Notes: generated by a model from the letters alone, not told the origin. A stretch of 17,010 bases of DNA from Nitrospiraceae bacterium (GCA_003523945.1 DOFS01000293.1:1-17010); one strand, 5' to 3'; shown: positions 7,382 to 15,863, numbered from the stretch's first letter. Translations and numbers: made by a program.

Positions 7382-7699
7382 AGGAAATATTGAAAATTCC
7401 CCGTAAGAGCCTTCTCCAAGCACCCAGGATTTCCCATGCTTTACTGAATACCACACCCTCCTCACTCCGTGAGGCCCGGCCGGAATGACAAGGCCGGATA
7501 TCCTGCCTCCATCAAAGTACTCTTCCAGCAGCCGGCTTTGTTGCGCGCCCCTCCTTTCTTCTCTGGTTTGTCTAATAGGGATCAGTCCCCTGCACGCATA
7601 GCGAACAACCTTTATTTAGGCCCTTCCTGACAATTGTCCCCTTTCGTGTCTTTCGATTTCCCAGGCCTTTGCTAGACTTGTTACCATACAAATAGAGAT
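7382..7699. other. Intergenic gap with two adjacent perfect hairpins
   Basis: These 318 nt split the efflux cluster. CCTCAC-TCC-GTGAGG (7460-7474) and CCGGCC-N10-GGCCGG (7476-7497) are two perfect 6-bp inverted repeats one base apart. No T run follows, so they are not a classical terminator. They may be a 3'-end stabiliser, a processing site or a repeat unit. The rest up to the promoter near 7673 shows nothing I can interpret. Confidence 0.45.
7663..7678 (+). promoter_or_regulatory. Extended -10 promoter candidate for the exporter operon
   Basis: TGC-TAGACT (7670-7678) fits an extended -10 (4 of 6 in the hexamer) and shares AGGC(C)TTTGCTAG with the promoter candidate of the TolC-like gene. 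No good -35 box is present. The predicted start near 7685 would give a 15-nt leader to the ATG at 7700. Confidence 0.4.
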
Positions 7700-8839
7700 A
7701 TGAATAAAACATCTTGGATTCTCACTTTCATCATAGTTGCGGGAGCGGTAATGGGTTGGATGTATTATTCCCGATCGACAGGTCAACCATCTGCTGAGAC
7801 TACACCACACAATCTGGTCGAAGTCGTCCGAACCTCGCTTCAAACGAAGGTGTCGGAGACCGGTACGATCATGCCTTCTCAAACCATCGAAATTAAATCT
7901 CAATTTTCCGGCGAAGTGGCTCAATTGTTTGTGACTGCGGGTCAAGAGGTTCAAAAGGATCAGGTCTTAGCGATTATTCGACAGGAATCCAGCCAGGCCC
8001 GCCAGGTGGCCCAACTCAGGGCAAGTATCTCGGAAGAACGGTTAAACGTGGATACCGCTCATCGAGAATGGGTCCGGGCGGAATCCCTCTTCAAAAAAGG
8101 GTTTATCCCTCAGAAGGAGTTGGAACTCTCACATCGGGACTATCAACAATCCCTGGTTCGCCTGGAGTTGGCCGAGCGACAACTATTATTGGCATTAGGC
8201 GGTAACAAGGAATTATTTGAACGATACCGTGATGGCTCTGCCTCAAAAACCCGCCCTGAGGAATTTCAGGTCCGATCACCCTCCCAAGGTACCGTCCTGG
8301 AAGTTCTGGTCCATACGGGAGAAATCATTACATCCGGAACCGCCACCTTCGGCGGCGGAACAATCCTCATGCGCATTGCCGATCTGTCCCATATGGTGGT
8401 CAAAGCGAAAATCAATGAAGTCAATATTCCAAGAGTTTCGGTTGGCCAGTCGGTTGACATCCGGCTGGACGCCTTACCGGAAAAACTTTTTACGGGCCGG
8501 GTGATGGCCATTGCCGCCCAGGGGGTCAAAGAAAACAATCTGGTGACGTATGAAGTCTCTATCGCCATAAAAAATGCCCACTCCGATTTAAAACCGATGC
8601 TGACGGCAAACATCGATATTGAGACAACACGGCTGGAGAATGTCCTCACCGTTCCGCTTGAAGTCTTACGTGTTAAAAAGGGGGATGATGTGGTGGACGT
8701 ACTCGTGGAGGGACAACCCCAGACCCGGAAGGTTCGTGTCGCCTTTCGGACTGATACACAGGCCATCATCACTCAAGGACTTCAGGAACACGACCAGGTC
8801 GTCGTTCCATCCTTTAAAACCGAAGAGGCTGGCCGATAA
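7700..8839 (+). CDS. Periplasmic adaptor (membrane-fusion protein) of a MacA/HlyD-type exporter
   Basis: This 379-residue protein has one N-terminal membrane segment (about 6-23). It then has the first half of a biotinyl-lipoyl-like domain (KSQFSGEVAQLFVTAGQEVQKDQVLAII), an alpha-hairpin (about 95-175, including KGFIPQKELELSHRDYQQS), the second lipoyl half (VRSPSQGTVLEVLVHTGEIIT), a beta-barrel (MVVKAKINEVNIPRVSVGQSVDIRLDALPEKLFTGRV) and a membrane-proximal domain ending near GLQEHDQVVV. This is the standard order for adaptors that bridge an inner-membrane ABC permease and a TolC channel. The ATPase gene follows after 20 nt. Substrates of such systems range from macrolides to peptides and siderophores, and the sequence does not decide. 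Confidence 0.93.
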   Translation: MNKTSWILTFIIVAGAVMGWMYYSRSTGQPSAETTPHNLVEVVRTSLQTKVSETGTIMPSQTIEIKSQFSGEVAQLFVTAGQEVQKDQVLAIIRQESSQARQVAQLRASISEERLNVDTAHREWVRAESLFKKGFIPQKELELSHRDYQQSLVRLELAERQLLLALGGNKELFERYRDGSASKTRPEEFQVRSPSQGTVLEVLVHTGEIITSGTATFGGGTILMRIADLSHMVVKAKINEVNIPRVSVGQSVDIRLDALPEKLFTGRVMAIAAQGVKENNLVTYEVSIAIKNAHSDLKPMLTANIDIETTRLENVLTVPLEVLRVKKGDDVVDVLVEGQPQTRKVRVAFRTDTQAIITQGLQEHDQVVVPSFKTEEAGR

Positions 8840-8859
8840 CGCCTGAAGCGGATTTGACC

Positions 8860-9561
8860 ATGTTAATCGAGCTCAACCACATCTTCAAAATCTACCAGGC
8901 GGGCCATGTCGAGGTCCCGGCCCTAATCGATATCACTCTCCAGGTAAATAAGGGAGAATTTGTGGCCATTATCGGACAGTCCGGAAGCGGGAAAACCACC
9001 CTCCTGGATATTATTGGCTGTTTAAGCCGCCCCACGAATGGCGAGTATTGGCTGGATGGAGATCTTGTCAACACCCTTCCCGACTCCCGCTTAACCGGCA
9101 TCCGTAACAAAAAAATCGGGTTTATCTTTCAAACCTTCCATTTACTCCCGCGAAAGACAGCCTTGGAAAATGTCCAACTTCCTCTAATGTATGCGGGTGT
9201 CTCACGAACAGTCCAACACGACACCGCACAGGCATTGTTAGCCAAGGTGGGCCTGCAAGACCGCCTGCGGCATTACAGCAATCAATTATCGGGAGGCCAA
9301 CAGCAACGCGTGGCAATCGCTCGTGCGTTAGCCAACAATCCTGCGCTCCTCCTGGCGGACGAACCCACGGGAAACCTGGATAGTCAATCAGGCAAAGACA
9401 TTCTTGCGCTCTTTGAAGAACTTCACCGTCATGGACAAACCATCGTGATGATTACCCATGATCCCCTCATCGCCCAGCAGGCGGAACGCCGCATCACCTT
9501 GGCAGATGGCAGAGTCGTGGCTGATGAAGCCATGCATCAACCCTTACCGGTGCCGGGATAA
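8860..9561 (+). CDS. MacB-type ABC transporter ATPase subunit
   Basis: This is an ABC ATPase of the MacB/LolD/FtsE class that powers a mechanotransmission-type exporter. Starting at the ATG at 8860 (GGA at about 8-nt spacing), it has 233 residues. An upstream in-frame TTG at 8854 is less likely. Motifs present are Walker [10 protein letters not shown] (39-47), Q-loop Q91 in [18 protein letters not shown], signature [15 protein letters not shown] (from 143), Walker B LLLADEP with Glu168, D-loop GNLD and switch His200 in MITHD. All catalytic residues are intact. It is followed after 4 nt by its permease. Here ATPase and permease are separate genes, unlike the fused E. coli MacB. Confidence 0.96.
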   Translation: MLIELNHIFKIYQAGHVEVPALIDITLQVNKGEFVAIIGQSGSGKTTLLDIIGCLSRPTNGEYWLDGDLVNTLPDSRLTGIRNKKIGFIFQTFHLLPRKTALENVQLPLMYAGVSRTVQHDTAQALLAKVGLQDRLRHYSNQLSGGQQQRVAIARALANNPALLLADEPTGNLDSQSGKDILALFEELHRHGQTIVMITHDPLIAQQAERRITLADGRVVADEAMHQPLPVPG

Positions 9562-9565
9562 GATC

Positions 9566-10786
<1,221 letters not shown>

Positions 10787-10787
10787 G

Positions 10788-11546
10788 TTGCAAGAGTGGA
10801 ATCCCTTTTTATCCAGAACCTGCCATACCGTCCACGACCATTGCACGCCTGTGATACCCCGAAAAGAACAAGCCTCAGGATTAGCATTCATTCCGGTCTT
10901 CGCCACAATCGGGTTTTACCTCTTACCCGCGTCCTGGCAATTACAACCCGTCGTCCAATTTACTCCACAACTGATGGCTTATGGCGCCTTAACCGTCTGG
11001 ACCTCTAGAAATGTGGATCAACTTTACAAACTTGGGCTAGGATTCAACAACATTCAGCCAGGGCTTATCTGGGGGACTCTGATCGGTATCACCCTCGGAA
11101 TGGTGAATACCGGTGTCATCTTATACATCATGCCTGCCTTGGAGGTGGACATCAATTTTCTCGCACGGACCCCGCATGCCCAGGTACCGTTCTGGGTTAT
11201 GGTGCCCTGGTTCATCATCGTGATTGCTATGGCAGTGGAATTAAATTTTCGCGGGTTTCTCCTGGGCCGGTTACTGGTATGGTTTCATCATGCGCGCCAA
11301 CCAGATCCCTCCTCAGCCACCAGAATACGCCTACAGGCCTTTCTCCCGTTATCCATATCGGCTCTGACCTTTTCGTTTGATCCCTTTATGGTGACGACCT
11401 TCCGTGATTTACATTGGATTGCCGTGTGGGATGGCCTGGTGTGGGGATGGCTTTGGATACGAATGCAGAACCTTTATGCGGTCATCACGGCCCATGCCGT
11501 GGAAGTGATTCTTCTCTATCTCATCATCCGGGGCATGCTGGCATGA
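10788..11546 (+). CDS. CPBP-like membrane protein with degenerate active site
   Basis: This integral membrane protein of up to 252 residues has about six hydrophobic segments. VELNFRGFLLGRLL (150-163) matches the EExxxR motif of the CPBP/Abi (Rce1-like) intramembrane glutamic protease family, but the first Glu is Val150; Glu151 and Arg155 remain. His236 (AHAVEV) could be the third motif. No FxxxH second motif is apparent, so peptidase activity is doubtful. The start is uncertain: TTG at 10788, two nt after the permease stop, or GTG at 10851 (22nd codon), as the first 21 residues look unlike a membrane-protein N-terminus. It overlaps the next gene by 4 nt. It may be an accessory factor of the exporter operon. 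Confidence 0.65.
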   Translation: MQEWNPFLSRTCHTVHDHCTPVIPRKEQASGLAFIPVFATIGFYLLPASWQLQPVVQFTPQLMAYGALTVWTSRNVDQLYKLGLGFNNIQPGLIWGTLIGITLGMVNTGVILYIMPALEVDINFLARTPHAQVPFWVMVPWFIIVIAMAVELNFRGFLLGRLLVWFHHARQPDPSSATRIRLQAFLPLSISALTFSFDPFMVTTFRDLHWIAVWDGLVWGWLWIRMQNLYAVITAHAVEVILLYLIIRGMLA

Positions 11547-12553
11547 CACCCTCATTCTCCCCTCATTTAGTGAATCATCGCTTTGGAGACCCCGGGCTCT
11601 ATGTCGATGTGCGTTGGAGCCGGCGTGCGCTGCTCTTTGATCTGGGCGATAATGCTTCCTTAAGCCCATCCCACCTTCTACGGGCTCAGGATATTTTCAT
11701 CTCTCACACCCACATGGATCACTTCATCGGGTTTGATCGGCTCATTCGTGTGGCGCTGGGTCGAGGCAAACACCTATGCCTGCATGGTCCGCCCGGCCTC
11801 ATTGAGAATATTCACGGAAAACTCCGCGGCTACACCTGGAATCTCGTAGACGGCTATCCACTGACCATCAGCGTCAAGGAATATCATCCGACCCACATCC
11901 AACCCGCGCACTTCCATGCGAAAGACGCCTTCGCCTGTGAAACGGAAAACTTAATCCCGGGCGATCATTCACACATGTTTCCGGTTCTTCAAGAACCCGC
12001 TCTTCTCGTGAAGGCGGTGACTCTCAACCATCGTATTCCCTCCCTGGCCTTTTCTCTGGAAGAACCCTTTCACATCAATATCAAAAAGGCCCGTCTCCAT
12101 GAAGCTGGACTTCCGGTGGGATCCTGGCTTAAGGAAGTCAAACAGTTAATTTTAAATGGCGCACCGGATTCGCACACCTTTTCCGCCACGTTGTATTTTG
12201 AACACCGAAAAGAAGAACGCACCTTTGATGTAGGCACCGTGAAACGAGAATTTGTGACGATCACCGAAGGTCAAAAAATCGCCTATGTCGTTGATTGCCG
12301 ATATGATGCAGACAATGAACAAAGGATTATTCAGTTATGCCAAGGGGCCACGACCCTATTTTGCGAGGCACCATTTTTGGATGCCGACCGGGACAAGGCC
12401 GCCAATCGCTACCACCTCACCGCTCGTCAAGCCGGAATCCTTGGACGAAAAGCCGGGGTGCAACAATTGGTCGTCTTCCATTTTTCTCCCAGGTATACCG
12501 GCCAGGGAGACAGGCTTCACCGGGAGGCCATGGAGGCCTTTCATGACCAGTAA
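11543..12553 (+). CDS. RNase Z-like metallo-beta-lactamase-fold protein
   Basis: This 336-residue protein starts at the ATG at 11543, which overlaps the previous stop as ATGA; the frame is open further left but inside the CPBP gene. HTHMDH (55-60) supplies the two-zinc motif HxHxDH. LNHRIPSLAF with His163, YVVDCRYD with Asp251, the HLTARQAG stretch (HxT-A type) and the C-terminal HFSPRY with His313 follow the order and wording of tRNase Z (RNase Z, tRNA 3' processing endonuclease) proteins. An exosite-like insertion lies between about 80 and 110. It is longer than E. coli RNase Z (about 305). Co-translation with an efflux operon is unusual for a tRNA-maturation enzyme, so it may be a paralogue with another substrate. 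Confidence 0.85.
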   Translation: MTPSFSPHLVNHRFGDPGLYVDVRWSRRALLFDLGDNASLSPSHLLRAQDIFISHTHMDHFIGFDRLIRVALGRGKHLCLHGPPGLIENIHGKLRGYTWNLVDGYPLTISVKEYHPTHIQPAHFHAKDAFACETENLIPGDHSHMFPVLQEPALLVKAVTLNHRIPSLAFSLEEPFHINIKKARLHEAGLPVGSWLKEVKQLILNGAPDSHTFSATLYFEHRKEERTFDVGTVKREFVTITEGQKIAYVVDCRYDADNEQRIIQLCQGATTLFCEAPFLDADRDKAANRYHLTARQAGILGRKAGVQQLVVFHFSPRYTGQGDRLHREAMEAFHDQ

Positions 12554-12567
12554 TCACACATGACACG

Positions 12568-12573
12568 AGGAGG
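12568..12573 (+). promoter_or_regulatory. Shine-Dalgarno that fixes the start of the next gene
   Basis: AGGAGG at 12568-12573 stands four bases before the ATG at 12578. It lies after an earlier in-frame ATG at 12560, so the gene starts at 12578, not 12560. Confidence 0.75.
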
Positions 12574-12577
12574 GACG

Positions 12578-12919
12578 ATGCCGGAATGGGTCAGATATGG
12601 GTTGTATTTTGTCCTGGGTGGAACATTAGTGAGTGTCTCAACCTATCTGGGTAGTCATGGGAGAGGGTTCCTGGCTGCCTTGGCCAGCACTCTCCCAGTC
12701 ATCAGTGGGGTGACCTTTGTTCTTATCTTCATCAATGCAGGATCGGCTCCAACCATTTCATTTGCCAAACACATGATTTGGCTTTCTCCCCCATGGTTTA
12801 TGTATGTGGGAACGATGATTGCGTTTGTCCCCAAGTTAGGGTTTTGGCCAGCATATGGGTTGGCCATCGGGATATACTTGGCGGGAGTAGGGTTGACCCG
12901 ACTATTACTTCCCTCATAG
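12578..12919 (+). CDS. Small GlpM/DUF3147-like membrane protein
   Basis: This is a 113-residue, very hydrophobic protein with about four membrane helices (roughly 4-24, 30-53, 65-86, 88-110). The features GRGFLAALASTLPVISGVTFVLIFINAG, then a basic/amphipathic link and PKLGFWPAYGLAIGIYLAGVGLTRLLL, resemble the GlpM/DUF3147 family of short inner-membrane proteins. In Pseudomonas, GlpM has been linked to alginate production, but no mechanism is established. The start is set by a strong Shine-Dalgarno. It lies 24 nt after the RNase Z-like gene and could share its transcript. The family assignment is from remembered patterns and is moderate. Confidence 0.6.
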   Translation: MPEWVRYGLYFVLGGTLVSVSTYLGSHGRGFLAALASTLPVISGVTFVLIFINAGSAPTISFAKHMIWLSPPWFMYVGTMIAFVPKLGFWPAYGLAIGIYLAGVGLTRLLLPS

Positions 12920-12994
12920 AGACACTCTGGTATTGGGCAATCAGGACAGAAGAGCCTTTGGATAATAAGTGGGCAGGTATGAAGGACGAATAAT

Positions 12995-13414
12995 ATGGCG
13001 GAATTCATCAAACCGATCATTCATGCATTTTTGGTGTGTGACACCATTATCATCGATAGTCTGACAGGGAAAAAGAGTATCATTGGAGCCTTCACGCATC
13101 TCTGGGCCAAAACATTTCCCTGTCAGCATCCACAAGTCGGCGTCTATTTTTCGCTTACCGATGCGGAAGGCAGGTATGCCTTTGAAATCCAGCTGGTGTA
13201 CCTTGATCAAGACAAGATCGTCGGCAAAGGTTCCCTCCCCCCGATTGACATTTCCAACCGCTTAGGCACACAGGACTTTGGTGTGAACATCCCGTATCTC
13301 GTGTTTCCAGGGCCCGGACGGTATGAGTTTCGTCTTTATGCCGATGGTCATTTCATCACCCAAAAAGACTTCCAGGTTATCCAACAAGAATCCTCTCCCT
13401 CCCCACAGTCCTGA
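12995..13414 (+). CDS. DUF6941-like conserved protein of unknown function
   Basis: This 139-residue soluble protein shows no signal peptide or membrane segment. The opening HAFLVCDTIIIDSLTGKKSIIGAFTHLWAKTFPCQHPQVGVYFSLTDAEGRYAFEIQLV, followed by a beta-rich centre (PPIDISNRLGTQDFGVNIPYLVFPGPGRYEFRLYADG) and a closing strand, fits the small all-beta family now called DUF6941, as far as I can recall it. No catalytic motif is visible. AAGGA at 12982-12986 gives a good start at 12995. The C-terminal Ser/Pro tail is low complexity. Function unknown. Confidence 0.65.
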   Translation: MAEFIKPIIHAFLVCDTIIIDSLTGKKSIIGAFTHLWAKTFPCQHPQVGVYFSLTDAEGRYAFEIQLVYLDQDKIVGKGSLPPIDISNRLGTQDFGVNIPYLVFPGPGRYEFRLYADGHFITQKDFQVIQQESSPSPQS

Positions 13415-13768
13415 GTCCACATCAGTCTCCCAATCTGACCCGATTTCCCCTACGCATGGAGCGACATGACGGGTGAATTCGACAAGGCTTAGTCCACGAT
13501 TCGGACAACAAGATCCATGATGGCCAGTGCGCGCCGCAGGAAATTGCCCTTTCTGGCTGAATTTGACAAGAAACAGAAGCATATCCCATCAATTTCACCA
13601 TTGCGGCCCAGTCAATCCATTTTACCTTTTTCCTCTATCCACCGGTGAACTACCCGGTAGGGGCCACCCAACGGCCTCAAGGCCCCTATCCAAATGCAAG
13701 GCACCAGAAGCTAGGCTTTCCTCAGCATAAAAACCGGACATGATCACAACTTCAATAGGGGATTTGAA
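13415..13768. other. Intergenic region with a strong hairpin and a spaced direct repeat
   Basis: This 354-nt gap before the TraB/GumN gene contains TGAATTCGACAAG (13474-13486) and TGAATTTGACAAG (13558-13570), a 12/13 direct repeat 84 nt apart. It also holds a hairpin at 13656-13690. The TTTGACA in the second copy could be a -35 box, but no fitting -10 follows. No supported small ORF. Confidence 0.45.
13656..13690 (+). promoter_or_regulatory. Long hairpin in the leader region of the TraB/GumN gene
   Basis: TAGGGGCC (13658-13665) pairs perfectly with GGCCCCTA (13681-13688). A G-T wobble and a G-C pair extend it to 10 bp around a 15-nt loop that itself contains GGCC. No U-tract follows on the plus strand. 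It lies 78 nt before the TraB/GumN start, so it could be a leader structure; an attenuator role is unproven. Confidence 0.35.
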
Positions 13769-14707
13769 ATGACCACCTCCCACGACCACCAACAACCAAA
13801 ACCACACCCACGCTATCTGTTCATCCTGATCCTCTTTGTTTTTGGCACCGGGACGGTCAATGGCCAGGTGATCGGGGATGGCTACAACAACAGCCTGATT
13901 TACAAAATACAGTCTGACACGAATACCGTCTACATTTTGGGATCGATCCATGTGTTGGCCGAAGAATATTATCCTCTCACCAGATCCTTTTCCTATGCCT
14001 ATTACAATTCTCAAAAGGTCGTCTTTGAAATTGATCCGGAAATATTATTTTCTCCCGACTCATTTGCCAAACACGAAAAACAGTACACCCTCCCAAAAGG
14101 GAAAACCCTGGAAACGGTGCTCTCCCCAAAAACCTATGCGCTGGTCAAACAAAAAATCAAAGCCTTGGGAGGGAACATTCAGAATGTCCAACAATACAAA
14201 CCCTGGGTTCTCTATCTCACGTTAAGCGGGCAATTTGATTTATCCATAGACTTTCGCCCTGAATTGGGGATTGAAAATCATTTTTTTCGCATGGCTAAGG
14301 ATGCGGGAAAGCCGACCGGCGGACTGGAAACGATTCAAGACCAATTGAATGTCTTCGACACCCTACCCCTCAGCCTCCAGGAGGCTCTCCTTCAGGAATC
14401 ACTCGCCATCACGGGATCAAAGGAACGAGAACAAGCGTTTTTGCGTATGGTCAAGGACTGGCACCAGGGTAATCTCAACGGGCTAGAACTACTGGTGGAG
14501 TCATTCAAAACCTACCCGCTGTTCTATAAAAAACTCCTCGTCCAACGAAACCAGAACTGGATTCCCCAAATCGAATCGTTCCTAAAAGAAGAAAATAACG
14601 TGCTGATCATCGTGGGTGCGGCTCACCTTCCCGGAAAAGAGGGATTACTCGCCCTGCTGACAGAAAAAGGCCACCACATTGAACGAGTGTCCTTTGCCAT
14701 GCCTTAA
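13769..14707 (+). CDS. TraB/GumN family protein (exported)
   Basis: This 312-residue protein has a basic/His-rich N-terminus and one hydrophobic signal or anchor segment (about 15-32), so it is probably periplasmic or surface exposed. The family motifs appear in order: YILGSIHVLAEEYYPL with GSIH at 58-61, the ELGIENHF and GGLETIQDQL pair in the middle, and LLVQRNQNWIPQIESFL followed by VLIIVGAAHLPGKEGLLALL with GAAH at 283-286. Paired GxxH/GxxE motifs define the TraB/PrgY/GumN (ChaN-like) fold, proposed to be a metal-dependent hydrolase or peptidase. The plasmid pheromone-shutdown role of TraB does not carry over. AGGGGA about 8 nt before the ATG supports the start. It converges with the next gene. 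Confidence 0.93.
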   Translation: MTTSHDHQQPKPHPRYLFILILFVFGTGTVNGQVIGDGYNNSLIYKIQSDTNTVYILGSIHVLAEEYYPLTRSFSYAYYNSQKVVFEIDPEILFSPDSFAKHEKQYTLPKGKTLETVLSPKTYALVKQKIKALGGNIQNVQQYKPWVLYLTLSGQFDLSIDFRPELGIENHFFRMAKDAGKPTGGLETIQDQLNVFDTLPLSLQEALLQESLAITGSKEREQAFLRMVKDWHQGNLNGLELLVESFKTYPLFYKKLLVQRNQNWIPQIESFLKEENNVLIIVGAAHLPGKEGLLALLTEKGHHIERVSFAMP

Positions 14708-14714
14708 AAAGGCA
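14700..14714. terminator. Hairpin at a convergent gene junction
   Basis: TGCCTT-AAA-AAGGCA is a perfect 6-bp inverted repeat spanning the TraB/GumN stop codon, 11 nt before the stop of the opposing gene. A hairpin between convergent genes suggests a shared transcription end, but there is no clear U-tract on either strand. Confidence 0.3.
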
Positions 14715-14725
14715 AAAGCATTCTC

Positions 14726-15550
14726 TCATAACTCCCGATCGGCATCGGCAACCCCTTTTCGGGCCATCCAATCAACCACGTACGGATTGATTAATTTCAT
14801 CCACCGTCCCCACCGTGCCCTCCAGGATGTAAACACCAGTCGTTTCCGGTGAGTCATCGCCTTCACGATTACATCCGCACATTCCTCCGCAGGTAAAAAT
14901 CTGGCATGTCCCCGGAGCACTCGCCCGAAGGGCTGACCCTCAGCCCCTAGACTTCTTTCATGAATTTTGGATTGCACAAAATCAGGTGCCACAATGGTCA
15001 CCGTGACTCCTGTCCCGGCCAACTCCATGCGAAGGGAATCAAAAAATCCGTTCATCGCATGCTTACTGGCACAATAGGCTGAATGAGCAGGCACCCCGGT
15101 CAAACTTGCGACACTGGAGATCGCAACAATCCTGCCTTGGGTGGCCTTCAGAAAGGGTAACGCCGGTTTTGTACAGTACACGCTACCGAAAAAATTCACC
15201 GCCATCACGCGTTGATACAGTTCCACGTCGTAAGCATCCTCCACCGTCGACCACATGGATATCCCGGCATTATTCACCAACACATCAATCCGGGAAAATG
15301 TTGAAACCACCTGCTGAATCATGACGGAACAGGCATGGGGATCCGTCACGTCCGTCGGAATGATCAGTGCAGACGCTCCCAGGCTTTCACAGGTGCGGGC
15401 CACCTCATGCAGCCGTGCAGGATCTCTTGCAACCAGGACCAGCTTGGGAGATTGCGGCGCTAACGCACAGGCTAGTGCTTTTCCAATTCCCGATGACGCC
15501 CCGGTGATGAGAATCACCCGGTTCGTAAAGTGGGCTGTTGAATATTTCAT
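14726..15550 (-). CDS. Short-chain dehydrogenase/reductase (SDR)
   Basis: This is a classical SDR of 274 residues with an NAD(P)-binding Rossmann fold. TGASSGIG (16-23) binds the cofactor. The basic residue in VARDPARL suggests a NADP(H) preference. NNAG (93-96), Ser146 in AISSVAS, and Tyr159 and Lys163 in YCASK complete the catalytic set. The C-terminal segment (KRLVFTSWRARWGRWMKLINPYVVDWMARKG) is basic and Trp-rich, common in membrane-associated SDRs of the DHRS7/YqjQ kind. No Shine-Dalgarno precedes the ATG; the upstream 20 nt are A/T-rich. It is a single gene, convergent with the TraB/GumN gene. The substrate cannot be inferred. Confidence 0.95.
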   Translation of the reverse strand: MKYSTAHFTNRVILITGASSGIGKALACALAPQSPKLVLVARDPARLHEVARTCESLGASALIIPTDVTDPHACSVMIQQVVSTFSRIDVLVNNAGISMWSTVEDAYDVELYQRVMAVNFFGSVYCTKPALPFLKATQGRIVAISSVASLTGVPAHSAYCASKHAMNGFFDSLRMELAGTGVTVTIVAPDFVQSKIHERSLGAEGQPFGRVLRGHARFLPAEECADVIVKAMTHRKRLVFTSWRARWGRWMKLINPYVVDWMARKGVADADREL

Positions 15551-15582
15551 TTTTTTATTTCGTTAGCAAATGAATAACCGCA

Positions 15583-15709
15583 GCCCCCCAAAGTAGTGAA
15601 GTGTTTAAAATGGCTTGCCCAGCGAAGCCGCAGCCGCTTGGACCAGCAGAGCCCACGCAGGAGTATGTGAGCAGAGCCAAGGGGCAAGAACGTCACTGGG
15701 GGCGTTTTT
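15583..15709 (+). repeat. Structured element, possibly a dispersed repeat, ending in T5
   Basis: Ends and inner segments pair over more than 100 nt: GCCCCC (15583-15588) with GGGGGC (15698-15703), AGTGA (15595-15599) with TCACT (15693-15697), CTTGCCC (15614-15620) with GGGCAAG (15682-15688), and CTTGG (15637-15641) with CCAAG (15677-15681). The 3' strand of these pairs is contiguous at both ends, while the 5' strand has bulges of 6, 14 and 16 nt. A run GTTTTT follows directly, as in an intrinsic terminator. AGCAGAGCC occurs twice in the apical part (near 15645 and 15670). Three frames are largely open, including a 45-codon ATG ORF (15610-15747), which is typical of G/C-rich repeats. It could be a small rod-like RNA or a member of an intergenic repeat family. 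Confidence 0.45.
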
Positions 15710-15770
15710 CAATACACCATAAATTCACTGATGACCCTTCCGCTTGAATCAAAGACGGAATGAACCCCTA

Positions 15771-15799
15771 TTGACAGATTTTTCTCACGAGCGTAGCAT
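15771..15799 (+). promoter_or_regulatory. Strong sigma70-type promoter candidate of the ncRNA unit
   Basis: A perfect TTGACA (15771-15776), a 17-nt spacer, and TAGCAT (15794-15799; 4 of 6). This is the best -35/-10 pair I found in the window. The predicted start is near 15806. No recognisable protein gene follows directly. Confidence 0.55.
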
Positions 15800-15830
15800 T
15801 AGATTCGCGCTCATGAAAGCCGATTATGAA

Positions 15831-15863
15831 TGAAAGGAGAACATGAGCGTGTCTCTCCTTTCA
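15831..15863 (+). promoter_or_regulatory. 10-bp perfect hairpin burying a Shine-Dalgarno-like sequence
   Basis: TGAAAGGAGA (15831-15840) and TCTCCTTTCA (15854-15863) are fully complementary, with a 13-nt loop that contains an ATG (15843). If the frame from 15843 is ever translated, its ribosome site is sequestered. Otherwise this is the 5' hairpin of the RNA. Confidence 0.55.

Noticed and set aside
8266..8772. 168-codon minus-strand ORF
   Set aside because: Antisense shadow of the adaptor gene, with low-complexity Ser/Thr/Arg composition and no motif.
9458..9565. N-terminal extension of the permease frame
   Set aside because: It lies within the ATPase gene and precedes the conserved MacB start; the ATG at 9566 gives the normal N-terminus.
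11414..11542. N-terminal extension of the RNase Z-like frame
   Set aside because: It lies inside the CPBP gene; the ATG at 11543 overlaps the stop as ATGA and gives a normal N-terminus.
10788..11546. Active CAAX-type protease
   Set aside because: First Glu of EExxxR is Val and the second His motif is not apparent.
15610..15747. 45-codon ORF inside the paired element
   Set aside because: All three frames are largely open and the sequence is constrained by pairing; no Shine-Dalgarno. More likely a by-product of a repeat or RNA.
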